A model generated the notes under the pieces. It was not told the DNA's origin and made no database searches. It saw nothing but the letters and a program-made list of their open reading frames with translations. A program made the position numbers and the translations under genes. From NCBI RefSeq assembly GCF_000967725.1, contig NZ_JXYE01000002.1, forward strand, positions 1 through 64,000: a stretch of DNA of 64,000 nucleotides, given 5' to 3'. Positions 26,971 to 35,436 of the stretch are shown piece after piece. Origin of the DNA: Loktanella sp. S4079. GTDB lineage: Bacteria > Pseudomonadota > Alphaproteobacteria > Rhodobacterales > Rhodobacteraceae. Position 1 is the first letter of the stretch. Each line of letters begins with the position of its first letter.

Positions 26971-26994
26971 GATCAAATTTAGCTAAATTTGATC
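26971..26994. terminator. Perfect 24-bp palindrome between convergent genes
   Basis: GATCAAATTTAG followed immediately by its exact reverse complement. It lies 8 bp after the HIT gene stop and 11 bp before the ABC ATPase stop. As RNA it forms a hairpin in either direction and may act as a bidirectional terminator. A dimeric-protein binding site is the alternative. Confidence 0.55.
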
Positions 26995-27005
26995 TCTCCC
27001 CGGCG

Positions 27006-27935
27006 CTAGCCTGATGATGTTAGCGATAAGAATACATCTTCAAGGTCAGCCTGCTGTGTTTTCACGTCTTTGATCGTGATCCCGGCGTTGCGCACGATAT
27101 TCAAGACATCCTCGGCTGGGGTCTGCGTGCTTTGGTAGGTGAACGCCAAAGCACCATTTTCCAGCCGTTGCCCTGTGATCGTCTCTGGTAGCGCGGGGAT
27201 GTCATGTGCGCCATCAGGTGTGATCACCAGCGTCTTGCTATCAAGCTGACCAAGCAAGTTGGCGGTGCTGTCGCGCACGATGACCTCACCATGATTGATG
27301 ATCGCTATGTCGTCACACATCTCCTCGGCCTCTTCGAGGTAGTGTGTCGTTAAGATGATCGTCATCCCTTCGTCGTTCAGGCGCCGGACATTTTGCCAAA
27401 GCATATTGCGCAGTTCAATATCAACGCCCGCCGTGGGTTCGTCTAGAACCAGAATCTGCGGTGAATGAACAAGAGCCTTCCCCAACAACAATCTGCGCCG
27501 CATGCCGCCAGATAGGGATCGCGCATAGGCATCTGCCTTATCTGTCAGCCCGATAAGGTCGAGGATTTCCGCTGTACGTCTTTGGGATTTGGGCACGCCA
27601 TACAAACCGGCCTGTACATCGAGCGAACCGGCCGGAGTAAAGAACGGGTCAAGATGTGGCTCTTGCGGCATAATTCCGATTGAGGCGCGCGATTGGCGCG
27701 GATTTGAATCTTGGTCAAAGCCCCAAATTTTCACAGAGCCTTCTGTTTTCACCACAAGCCCGGCGAGAATATTGATCAGTGTTGATTTTCCTGCACCGTT
27801 CGGACCCAAAAGCCCGAAAATCGACCCGCGTGGGATATTCAGATCAATACCCTTTAGCGCTTCTTTGGCGGGGCTGCGCCCGGTGGCGGCGTAGGTCTTT
27901 TTGAGCCCGGAAATTTCTATTGCGTTGTCGGTCAT
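27006..27935 (-). CDS. ABC-2-type transporter ATP-binding protein
   Basis: 309 residues. Walker A is [15 protein letters not shown]. The Q-loop segment is [12 protein letters not shown]. The ABC signature is [19 protein letters not shown]. Walker B is [12 protein letters not shown] and the switch His is in [16 protein letters not shown]. This composition is that of drug/polysaccharide-export ATPases of the CcmA/YadG type, which work with an ABC-2 permease. No permease gene is adjacent on either side, so the partner lies elsewhere. The C-terminal ~75 residues are the usual accessory domain. Confidence 0.9.
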   Translation of the reverse strand: MTDNAIEISGLKKTYAATGRSPAKEALKGIDLNIPRGSIFGLLGPNGAGKSTLINILAGLVVKTEGSVKIWGFDQDSNPRQSRASIGIMPQEPHLDPFFTPAGSLDVQAGLYGVPKSQRRTAEILDLIGLTDKADAYARSLSGGMRRRLLLGKALVHSPQILVLDEPTAGVDIELRNMLWQNVRRLNDEGMTIILTTHYLEEAEEMCDDIAIINHGEVIVRDSTANLLGQLDSKTLVITPDGAHDIPALPETITGQRLENGALAFTYQSTQTPAEDVLNIVRNAGITIKDVKTQQADLEDVFLSLTSSG

Positions 27936-28022
27936 GCTGGTCTTTCCCCTGCGCCACGGCTGCGGTATATCAGTACTGATCTAAGGCGGGCAGCGCCCCG
28001 CGGCAAGCTAACAGGTGATATC

Positions 28023-28202
28023 ATGACCACGCCCGCCCCAGAGACCCGCATTGTAAACGACTGGCGTGTTGCTTGTGATGGTGGCGAAGGTGGGCTTGGC
28101 CACCCGCGTGTTTGGTTGCAGATCCCACATGAATCCGGTTTTGTTGAATGCCCTTACTGCGATGCAAAACTGGTACATGCCGAATTTGAGGGCAAAGTTT
28201 AG
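28023..28202 (+). CDS. Small CHCC zinc-finger protein (NDUFS6-like)
   Basis: A 59-residue protein ([20 protein letters not shown]...). Candidate zinc ligands are Cys18, His27, Cys43 and Cys46, the C-H-C-C pattern of the zf-CHCC family. Alphaproteobacterial members resemble the mitochondrial complex I subunit NDUFS6. [17 protein letters not shown] and [10 protein letters not shown] are strongly family-like. The stop codon overlaps that of the convergent secreted protein. It is easily missed because of its size. Confidence 0.88.
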   Translation: MTTPAPETRIVNDWRVACDGGEGGLGHPRVWLQIPHESGFVECPYCDAKLVHAEFEGKV

Positions 28203-28660
28203 CTCATCGGGATTGCACCTGCGGCGCATGGCAACATGGCTACGGGTTTTCCTGTGTCCTCGCGCAAGTATCTGAGGACGTTATTGCCCGACCAGATCTG
28301 AATGGGCCGCCCATCAGACGTAAGGCCACGGCCGACGGCTGTCCCTGTATACGGGTCTTGATAGGTATAAAGCACCTTGCCAGTCATCCCGTCGTCGCAA
28401 CTGACATCGGCCTCACCCAGTCCAAAGGCATTTCGTGACACCCAAGTGCCATCGCATGAGACCCCGTTACTCATGCTGCCGGCAAAGGTTCCGGTGCCGC
28501 GCCCAAATGCGCGTCCGTTGAACCATAGCCCGTCCGTACCAACGCATGCCACCACGCGATTACAGTTTTCATTGTCCTCGGTAAGAGCGCATTGGGTGCC
28601 CGATTGCGCATTGGCTGACTGGGCAATGCAGATGGCGACTGGAAGGATGAGACGGAACAT
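28199..28660 (-). CDS. Secreted protein of unknown function
   Basis: 153 residues from [18 protein letters not shown], a clear signal peptide with cleavage after ANA. The mature part is rich in Gly and contains about six Cys ([33 protein letters not shown]), suggesting disulfides in the periplasm. The motif [18 protein letters not shown] recurs in loosely similar form ([13 protein letters not shown]). I do not recognise the family. The ATG at 28660 follows AAAGG. It is divergent from polA by 39 bp. Confidence 0.7.
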   Translation of the reverse strand: MFRLILPVAICIAQSANAQSGTQCALTEDNENCNRVVACVGTDGLWFNGRAFGRGTGTFAGSMSNGVSCDGTWVSRNAFGLGEADVSCDDGMTGKVLYTYQDPYTGTAVGRGLTSDGRPIQIWSGNNVLRYLREDTGKPVAMLPCAAGAIPMS

Positions 28661-28699
28661 GGCAAAACCTTTGACAAATGCGAATAGGGGATGAATGAC

Positions 28700-31513
28700 A
28701 TGGCAACGCAATTCGGCAAAGGGTGCCACCTGCATCTAATTGACGGCTCGGCATTTATTTTCCGAGCCTATCACGCTTTGCCGCCGCTCACGCGCAAATC
28801 TGATGGTCTACCTGTAGGGGCCGTTAGTGGATTCGTGAACATGCTCCAGCGCTATGTCGAAGGAAACACAGGGCCAGATGCAGCAACCCATGTTGCCGTT
28901 ATCTTTGATAAGGGCAGTCATACCTTCCGCAATGATCTCTATGATCAATACAAGGCCAATCGCGAAGCCATGCCCGAGGATTTGCGGCCGCAGATGCCGC
29001 TGACCCGCGAAGCAACCCGCGCGTTCAATATCGCCTGCGAAGAAATCGAAGGCTTCGAAGCTGATGATATCATCGCGACCTTGTCACATATGGCGCGGGA
29101 TGCAGGCGGGCGGGTGACGATTGTATCTTCGGATAAGGATTTGATGCAGCTGGTTGGTGACGGCGTTGAAATGCTTGATCCAATGAAGAGCAAACGGGTC
29201 GACCGTGACGGCGTGTTTGAGAAATTCGGTGTTGGCCCAGAGAGCGTTGTTGATGTTCAGGCCTTGGCTGGGGATTCGGTTGATAACGTGCCGGGTGCAC
29301 CGGGCATCGGGATCAAGACGGCGGCCCTATTGATCAATGAATACGGTAACCTGGAAACGCTGTTGGATCGCGCCGAAGAGATCAAACAACCCAAACGCCG
29401 CCAGACATTGATTGATAATCGGGCGCAGATCGAATTGTCGAAAAAGCTGGTTCAGCTGGATTGTGACATGGAACTGCCCTTTGATTTGGACAGCCTTGAA
29501 GTGCGCGACCCCGATCCTGAAACCTTGTTGGGGTTCCTTGCACAGATGGAATTCCGCACAGTAACCAAGAGGATCGCGGATAAGCTGGGCGCAGAGGCCC
29601 CCGTGATCGAAGCTGCCCCAACCACAACAGAAGTCGCCGCGCCAGAGGCTGTACCAATTGATGCCGAAAAATACGAATGCGTGTCGGACGAGGCAGCTTT
29701 GCAGGTGTGGATCGACCGCATCCGTGAACGCGGCTATGTGGCGGTTGATACCGAAACCACAGGTCTGAACGAGATGGTCGTCGATCTTGTCGGTATTTCG
29801 CTGTGTGTAGAGCCGGGACAGGCCTGCTACATACCGCTCGCCCACAAGGCCGCCGCTTCAGATGATCTGTTTGGATCGGACGCGACGGCAGAAGGGCAGA
29901 TGGATTTTGACCGCTGTTTGGCCATGCTAAAGCCTGTGCTTGAGGATCAGTCGATCATCAAGATCGGTCAAAACATGAAGTACGACTCTAAGATCTTTGC
30001 GCGTCTTGGGCTTAATGTTGCGCCAATAGACGACACGATGCTGATGTCTTACGCGATGAACGCGGGCGTGCATAATCACGGCATGGACGTTTTGTCCGAA
30101 CGCTATCTGGGGCATACGCCAATTCCGATCAAGCCGTTGCTAGGGACAGGTAAGTCCGCAATCACCTTTGACCGTGTGCAGATTTCGGACGCCGTGAAAT
30201 ACGCGGCAGAGGATGCCGACATTACGCTGCGGCTATGGCAGCAGTTCAAGCCACAATTGCATGTCAAACGGGTCACCACCGTCTATGAAACGCTCGAACG
30301 TCCCTTGGTGCCAGTTTTGGCGCAGATGGAGATGCACGGCGTCAAAGTTGATCGCGATACGCTCTCGCGGATGTCGAATGCCTTTGCCCAAAAGATGGCT
30401 GGCCTTGAGGACGAAATCCACGAAATGGCGGGGCGCAAATTCAATGTCGGCTCGCCCAAGCAGTTGGGCGAGATCATGTTTGACGAAATGTCGCTCGAAC
30501 TGCCGGATGGGAAAAAGCCCGCCAAAGGCAAAACAGGCGCCTATTCAACGGGCGCCGATGTGCTCGAGGATCTGGCGACAATTCACGATCTGCCACGCCG
30601 AATTTTGGATTGGCGACAATTGTCCAAGCTGAAATCAACTTACACGGATGCGCTTCAGGAACATATCAATGCGGACACTGGGCGCGTGCACACCTCTTAT
30701 GCCATTGCGGGGGCGAACACCGGGCGTCTTGCTTCGACTGATCCGAACCTGCAAAACATCCCGGTTCGGACCGAAGAAGGCCGCCGCATTCGCGAAGCCT
30801 TTGTCGCGGAGCCGGGAAAGGTTTTGGTGAGCCTCGACTATAGTCAGATTGAACTGCGCATTCTGGCACATGTGGCGGGTATTGATGCGCTGAAACAGGC
30901 CTTTCGCGACGGGATCGACATTCACGCGATGACAGCATCAGAGATGTTCGAAGTCCCACTTGATGAAATGACGCCCGAAATTCGACGCCAGGCAAAGGCC
31001 ATCAACTTTGGTGTCATTTACGGAATTTCCGGTTTCGGTTTGGCCCGGAACTTGCGTATTCCGCGTAGCGAGGCTCAAGGCTTTATTGATCGGTACTTTG
31101 AGCGCTTTCCAGGTATCCGCAAATATATGGATGAAACCGTCAGTTTTGCCAAAGATCACGGCTATGTGCGCACCTTATTTGGCCGCAAGATCAACACGCC
31201 TGAGATCAATGCCAAAGGCCCGCATGCCGGTTTCGCGAAACGCGCTGCGATTAACGCCCCGATCCAAGGGACAGCTGCTGATGTCATTCGCCGGGCGATG
31301 ATCCGTATGCCAGATGCTATTGCAGAGTTGCCTGCGAAAATGCTGTTGCAGGTACACGACGAGCTGATCTTTGAGGTCGAAGAAGGACAGGCCGGCGCAC
31401 TGATTGAAATCGCCTGCGATGTGATGGAAAACGCAAGCGATCCCGCTGTAAAGCTAGATGTGAAATTGGCGGTTGATGCAGGGCAGGGCGCGAACTGGGC
31501 CGAAGCGCACTGA
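28700..31513 (+). CDS. polA: DNA polymerase I
   Basis: About 937 residues with all three domains. The 5' nuclease part spans ~1-290 (LIDGSAFIFRAYHALPPL, ASHVAVIFDKG-like strand, FEADDIIATL, SSDKDLMQL). The 3'-5' exonuclease spans ~320-510 and keeps the Asp/Glu pair in VDTETTGLNEM, so proofreading is probably active. The polymerase domain contains STDPNLQNIPVRTEEGRRIR, VSLDYSQIELRILAH, RRQAKAINFGVIYGIS and LLQVHDELIFE. The ATG at 28700 is preferred because AGGGG lies 9 nt upstream; the ATG at 28691 has no room for it. Confidence 0.97.
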   Translation: MATQFGKGCHLHLIDGSAFIFRAYHALPPLTRKSDGLPVGAVSGFVNMLQRYVEGNTGPDAATHVAVIFDKGSHTFRNDLYDQYKANREAMPEDLRPQMPLTREATRAFNIACEEIEGFEADDIIATLSHMARDAGGRVTIVSSDKDLMQLVGDGVEMLDPMKSKRVDRDGVFEKFGVGPESVVDVQALAGDSVDNVPGAPGIGIKTAALLINEYGNLETLLDRAEEIKQPKRRQTLIDNRAQIELSKKLVQLDCDMELPFDLDSLEVRDPDPETLLGFLAQMEFRTVTKRIADKLGAEAPVIEAAPTTTEVAAPEAVPIDAEKYECVSDEAALQVWIDRIRERGYVAVDTETTGLNEMVVDLVGISLCVEPGQACYIPLAHKAAASDDLFGSDATAEGQMDFDRCLAMLKPVLEDQSIIKIGQNMKYDSKIFARLGLNVAPIDDTMLMSYAMNAGVHNHGMDVLSERYLGHTPIPIKPLLGTGKSAITFDRVQISDAVKYAAEDADITLRLWQQFKPQLHVKRVTTVYETLERPLVPVLAQMEMHGVKVDRDTLSRMSNAFAQKMAGLEDEIHEMAGRKFNVGSPKQLGEIMFDEMSLELPDGKKPAKGKTGAYSTGADVLEDLATIHDLPRRILDWRQLSKLKSTYTDALQEHINADTGRVHTSYAIAGANTGRLASTDPNLQNIPVRTEEGRRIREAFVAEPGKVLVSLDYSQIELRILAHVAGIDALKQAFRDGIDIHAMTASEMFEVPLDEMTPEIRRQAKAINFGVIYGISGFGLARNLRIPRSEAQGFIDRYFERFPGIRKYMDETVSFAKDHGYVRTLFGRKINTPEINAKGPHAGFAKRAAINAPIQGTAADVIRRAMIRMPDAIAELPAKMLLQVHDELIFEVEEGQAGALIEIACDVMENASDPAVKLDVKLAVDAGQGANWAEAH

Positions 31514-31516
31514 TCT

Positions 31517-31542
31517 GTAGGGTGGATTTAAATCCACCCTAC
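31517..31542. terminator. Perfect 26-bp palindrome, bidirectional terminator candidate
   Basis: GTAGGGTGGATTT followed by its exact reverse complement, lying between the convergent polA and hsp20 stops. As RNA it forms a 13-bp stem, with only short T tracts. Similar TAGGGTGG.../CCACCCTA palindromes are a familiar intergenic type in bacterial genomes, so it may be a dispersed repeat as well as a terminator. Confidence 0.6.
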
Positions 31543-31552
31543 GTGTTTGCGG

Positions 31553-32020
31553 TTAGTTGACGGATTTTGCCTCAACGAGGTTGGCATCCTTTTTGCCAGC
31601 CGCAGTGATTTCAATCCGGCGGGGCTTGAGCGCCTCTGGTACTTCGCGGACAAGATCAATGTGCAGCATGCCATTTTCGTGGCTGGCGCCCGTCACGCGC
31701 ACGTGGTCTGCCAAATGGAAACGGCGTTCAAACGCGCGGGTTGCGATGCCGCGATGTAGGTAGTTGCGTGTGTCTTCGCTTTCCGCTTTGCGGGCGGTTA
31801 CGTGCAGCGATCGATCTTTGACCTCAATGGCGAGATCATCATCAGAGAAACCTGCGACTGCGATCGAAATGCGCCAGCCGTCGTCTGCCGTTTTTTCGAT
31901 GTTATATGGGGGATAGCTGTTTTGGCTCACGTCGTTGGCGAGTGCACGATCCATAAGGTCGGCGATTTGGTCAAATCCAACAGTGGCACGATAAAGGGGT
32001 GTTAGGTCAAAACTACGCAT
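31553..32020 (-). CDS. Hsp20/alpha-crystallin small heat-shock protein
   Basis: 155 residues. The N-terminus (MRSFDLTPLYRATVGFDQIADLMDRAL) is of the IbpA class. The alpha-crystallin domain is YPPYNIEKTADDGWRISIAVAGFSDDDLAIEVKDRSLHVTARK. FERRFHLADHVRVTGASHENGMLHIDLVREVPE closes it. It holds unfolded proteins in a refoldable state during heat stress. The second ATG (32020) is chosen because AAAGGA lies 8 nt upstream. A strong sigma-32-type promoter lies ~96 bp upstream. Confidence 0.94.
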   Translation of the reverse strand: MRSFDLTPLYRATVGFDQIADLMDRALANDVSQNSYPPYNIEKTADDGWRISIAVAGFSDDDLAIEVKDRSLHVTARKAESEDTRNYLHRGIATRAFERRFHLADHVRVTGASHENGMLHIDLVREVPEALKPRRIEITAAGKKDANLVEAKSVN

Positions 32021-32082
32021 TTGGGTCATCCTTTAGTAAGCGATAACAATTCAGAAACCTTCCCGTTGGGACAGGCAGTGAT

Positions 32083-32107
32083 CCAAGGCCCGTTATTGGC
32101 GCCTTGG
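32083..32107 (-). promoter_or_regulatory. Hairpin in hsp20 5' leader
   Basis: Arms CCAAGGC and GCCTTGG with an 11-nt loop, located at the very start of the predicted transcript from the sigma-32-type promoter. A second small stem (TCCC-AAC-GGGA) lies at 32061-32071. Leaders of small heat-shock genes in alphaproteobacteria often fold as ROSE-type thermosensors. I do not see a clear anti-Shine-Dalgarno pairing, so that role is only possible. Confidence 0.35.
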
Positions 32108-32115
32108 TTAGTCTT

Positions 32116-32144
32116 ATGTGGGAAGCTGATTTTGCAGTTTCAAG
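32116..32144 (-). promoter_or_regulatory. Sigma-32 (RpoH) type promoter of hsp20
   Basis: On the minus strand, CTTGAAA (32144-32138) is followed after 15 bp by CCCACAT (32122-32116). This is close to the heat-shock consensus CTTGAAA-N11-16-CCCATNT. The transcript would start near 32109, leaving a leader of roughly 85-90 nt before the hsp20 ATG. Confidence 0.75.
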
Positions 32145-32160
32145 GGGGCTTGCAAGCCGC

Positions 32161-32970
32161 CTAATTAGCCCGAACGAATTTCGCGCCAGTGTCATTGCGC
32201 TCGCCAATGGAAATCAGCCGCTGCGTTCCGCCTGGGCGCGCGGGGCCAATCGATGAAAAATGGCTCATCAGCGCGGATAGTGGTCCGTCAAGCGAGGTGC
32301 CAAGCGACACTTTTTGCCCATCAATCTGCGCCATCGCAGAGACAACAGAAACGATCCGTGTTTCGCCATTTCGGACCGTAAATACAGGTGATCCACTAGA
32401 GCCGAAGTCGACATCACAGGTCATTACGATGATACCCGTTTGACGTCCCAAGACGCTGCACACCTCTTGCAGGCTGGGCGCGCTTTCGCGGCCCCGCCCA
32501 TAGGACACGACTCCGATCTCGTCCCCGGTCAATGGACGTGGGGCAATCAGATAGGGTCGGACCCGAGATAGCTGGATTGGCCGATCAAGTTCCAAAACGG
32601 CGATGTCCATCGCGACCTCAGAAGCGACAAATGTATCGCCGCTATTTTGATAGTCAGGATGCGGTACCGCCCGCGTTATCGCGCGGGTCGCAGATGCACG
32701 TCCATCCCGTAGACCAGCCCGAAAGCTAAAGCGTTCGGTCGCGATCCTTGAGCCATCGGAATCGAACAAACAATGCGCTGCTGTCAGGATCAAACGTTCG
32801 CGTATCAACGAGGCAGTACAAAACCCCTTGTTCGCAATATCGAGGCGACCAACTGCTTCCCAGCCTTGGCTGTCTTGACGTGTTTGCAACGTCACAAGAC
32901 CTGTTTCATCGGCTTGCACCGCAAAAGCGGAAAGCACGAAATACAAAACAAGTGAAACCAGTCGCCGCAT
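32161..32970 (-). CDS. Secreted trypsin-like (S1/S1B) serine protease
   Basis: 269 residues. The signal peptide is RRLVSLVLYFVLSAFAVQA. The catalytic triad is visible: His66 in LILTAAHC, Asp122 in AMDIAVLEL, and Ser192 in DFGSSGSPVF. The GSSGSP form of the Ser motif is like glutamyl endopeptidases of the V8/S1B type rather than GDSGGP trypsins. Cys51-Cys67 could form the usual disulfide. The ATG at 32970, six bases past AAAGG, is the better start; the frame is open further upstream. The substrate is unknown. Confidence 0.85.
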   Translation of the reverse strand: MRRLVSLVLYFVLSAFAVQADETGLVTLQTRQDSQGWEAVGRLDIANKGFCTASLIRERLILTAAHCLFDSDGSRIATERFSFRAGLRDGRASATRAITRAVPHPDYQNSGDTFVASEVAMDIAVLELDRPIQLSRVRPYLIAPRPLTGDEIGVVSYGRGRESAPSLQEVCSVLGRQTGIIVMTCDVDFGSSGSPVFTVRNGETRIVSVVSAMAQIDGQKVSLGTSLDGPLSALMSHFSSIGPARPGGTQRLISIGERNDTGAKFVRAN

Positions 32971-33025
32971 AGTCATCCTTTTTCTTTGGCGCAGCTTCGC
33001 CAAGACTTGCGGCATGAATATGGCA

Positions 33026-34342
33026 TTATCGCAAAATCGGCACGTTGTTTTTTGCAGGGTTATCGGTACGCATCGCTGCAGGTTTCGGGCCACCTGTCGC
33101 CCAATCCAAAAGCTCAACAGTATGTACAATCGGAACATCCGTGCCGCTGCCGATCTGCATCATGCATCCGATATTGCCCGCAGCGATGATATCGGGTGTC
33201 AGTGCCTCGAGTGTGGCTACCTTGCGCGCCTTGAGTTGGCCCGAGATTTCTGGCTGCATCAAATTGTACGTTCCGGCAGAGCCGCAGCACAGATGACTGT
33301 CGGCGGGTTCCAAAACCGTAAAGCCAGCCTTGTTGAGCAGCGTCTTAGGTGCAGATTTCACCTGCTGCCCATGCTGTAGTGAACAGGCCGCATGATAGGC
33401 GACTTTGATGTCTTTTGGGGCGCCTTGGGGCAGTTCCAGTCTCTCGAGAAGCTCTGAGATATCCATCGCAATCGTGCTAACCTTTGCGGCGTCTTCGGCT
33501 AATGGATCATTGCGGAACATATGACCGTAATCTTTGATCGTTGTGCCGCAGCCAGAGGTATTGATGACGATGGCATCAAGCCCGGCTTCCATCTCGTGCG
33601 TCCAAGCGCGAATGTTTTTTGCTGCCGCTGTATGGCTTTCGGTATCTTTGCCCATATGGTGGGTCAACGCACCACAACAGCCGGCACCTTCGGCAACAAC
33701 GACTTCGACCCCAAGTCGGGTCAGTAGCCGGATCGTTGCGTCGTTAATATCCGTGTTCAATGCCTTTTGGGCGCAACCCGTCATCAGGGCGACGCGCATT
33801 TTCTTGTTCTCAGTCGGAAAGACCTGCGGATCATCATTGCGACTGACTGGTGGAATTGTCTTTGGGGCCATAGCGACCATCGCGCGCAGGCGTGCATCGG
33901 GCAAAAATCGCTGAAATGGCCGCGCGATTTTCGCCCCAAGCAGAGCGACGCGAAACCGGGTAGGGTAAGGCAATATCCGTGCGAGCACCCACCTGAGGAA
34001 ACGATCAGACCAAGGTCGGTCATAGTTTTTTTCGATATAGGCGCGGGCATGATCGACCAGATGCATATAATGCACACCTGACGGGCAGGTCGTCATACAG
34101 GCAAGGCAAGACAAACAGCGATCGACATGCTGAACGGTTTTCGCGTCGGGTTTGCGATTGTTTTCCAGCATATCTTTGATCAGATAAATTCGCCCACGCG
34201 GGCTGTCGAGTTCATCACCCAACACTTGATAGGTGGGGCAGGTTGCGGTGCAAAATCCGCAATGTACACATGCGCGCAAGATTTCATTCGCGCGCGCGGT
34301 GTCGCGGTTTTCTAACTGGGCAGGGGTGAATTGGGTTTGCAT
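33026..34342 (-). CDS. glcF: Glycolate oxidase iron-sulfur subunit
   Basis: 438 residues. Two 4Fe-4S motifs are near the N-terminus: CVHCGFCTATCPTY and CLSCLACMTTCPSG. Two CCG-type cysteine-rich motifs follow: GAGCCGALTHHMG and DSHLCCGSAGTYN. This is the GlcF subunit that passes electrons from glycolate oxidation to the membrane chain. The start codon overlaps the glcE stop by one base (TAATG), which implies translational coupling. It is the last gene of glcDEF. Confidence 0.95.
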   Translation of the reverse strand: MQTQFTPAQLENRDTARANEILRACVHCGFCTATCPTYQVLGDELDSPRGRIYLIKDMLENNRKPDAKTVQHVDRCLSCLACMTTCPSGVHYMHLVDHARAYIEKNYDRPWSDRFLRWVLARILPYPTRFRVALLGAKIARPFQRFLPDARLRAMVAMAPKTIPPVSRNDDPQVFPTENKKMRVALMTGCAQKALNTDINDATIRLLTRLGVEVVVAEGAGCCGALTHHMGKDTESHTAAAKNIRAWTHEMEAGLDAIVINTSGCGTTIKDYGHMFRNDPLAEDAAKVSTIAMDISELLERLELPQGAPKDIKVAYHAACSLQHGQQVKSAPKTLLNKAGFTVLEPADSHLCCGSAGTYNLMQPEISGQLKARKVATLEALTPDIIAAGNIGCMMQIGSGTDVPIVHTVELLDWATGGPKPAAMRTDNPAKNNVPILR

Positions 34343-35436
34343 TAGGCCATTAACCCCGTGTTCAGGATGTTTCGCGGATCAAATTTACGTCTTAGGCCTG
34401 CGCTGATGGCGGCTAGTGGCGCAGGCTGGGGGTGGAATCGGGGGGCGGGCGCTGTCCCTCTCACCAATGTCGCGTGACCGTCAAAATGCCCCAGTTTAGC
34501 GCGCAGGTCCGTGTCATCTGTTAAGGCCCAGATCAGCCCGCCACCCCAATCATACTGCACAGCTTTGGCGTTCATCTGCGCGACCAGCGCTGGTGCTGCA
34601 GAGGGTTTGGTGCTGATGCGCCAGACATTCCCCGGAAGATCAGCAAAGGCAGCAACATCGCGGATCGCGTCCCAGTCAGTTTGCGCCTGAATTGCGGTGC
34701 CATAACGCCCCAAGAGCTGCGTGAGCGATCGCGCGCGATAGGCAACAGAATCTGCGAACCCCTCAAGGCGCAGATAGGTTTTGCCCTGACTTGGGTCGTG
34801 TGCCGCACCCGTCACTTCGTAAGGCGAGCAGAGCGCATCGGACATGGCCCTGATTGCAGTAGCGTCATCGAGCCCGTCGAAAACCAAGGTGGTTTCTGTT
34901 TCGACCTTCGGCAATACTTTGAATGAAACTTCGGTCAATACGCCCAATGTGCCATATGCGCCTGCCATCAATTTCACCAGATCATAGCCAGTTACATTTT
35001 TCATCACGCGCCCGCCGTTCTTGATGATCGCGCCAGCGCCATCGACAAACCGAACACCCAATAGAAAATCGCGACAGGCCCCAACGGCGATCCGACGCGG
35101 CCCGGAAATATTCGCGGCGACAATGCCACCAATTGTCGGTTCTCCTGTGGTGCCGAGCAGCGTGCGATGATCCATCGGTTCAAAGGCAAGGCGCTGATTT
35201 TCAGCAGCGAGCGCTTGGGTCAGTTCCTTGAGGGGCGTTCCCGCCTTTGCCACCACCGTCAATGCGCCGGGTTCATACAGGGTAATTCCGGACATGCCTG
35301 ACATATCGACAATGTCACCTGACACATGGGCGTATTCGCGGGTGCCGCCACCTTTGATGCTCAGGGGGGCATTGGCGCTTTGAATGAAATCAGAAAGCGC
35401 AGCTTCGGTCTGAGGTTGAAACATAGGTTGATCCAT
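34342..35436 (-). CDS. glcE: Glycolate oxidase FAD-binding subunit
   Basis: 364 residues. The FAD-binding domain shows LSIKGGGTREYAHV, TVVAKAGTPLKELTQALAAE and GEPTIGGIVAANISGPRRIA. KNGGRVMKNVTGYDLVKLMAGAYGTLG is the second FAD motif conserved in GlcD/GlcE proteins. Short length compared with GlcD and its place between glcD and glcF identify it as GlcE. The glcD stop and this ATG are directly adjacent (TAG ATG read through the junction). Confidence 0.94.
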   Translation of the reverse strand: MDQPMFQPQTEAALSDFIQSANAPLSIKGGGTREYAHVSGDIVDMSGMSGITLYEPGALTVVAKAGTPLKELTQALAAENQRLAFEPMDHRTLLGTTGEPTIGGIVAANISGPRRIAVGACRDFLLGVRFVDGAGAIIKNGGRVMKNVTGYDLVKLMAGAYGTLGVLTEVSFKVLPKVETETTLVFDGLDDATAIRAMSDALCSPYEVTGAAHDPSQGKTYLRLEGFADSVAYRARSLTQLLGRYGTAIQAQTDWDAIRDVAAFADLPGNVWRISTKPSAAPALVAQMNAKAVQYDWGGGLIWALTDDTDLRAKLGHFDGHATLVRGTAPAPRFHPQPAPLAAISAGLRRKFDPRNILNTGLMA

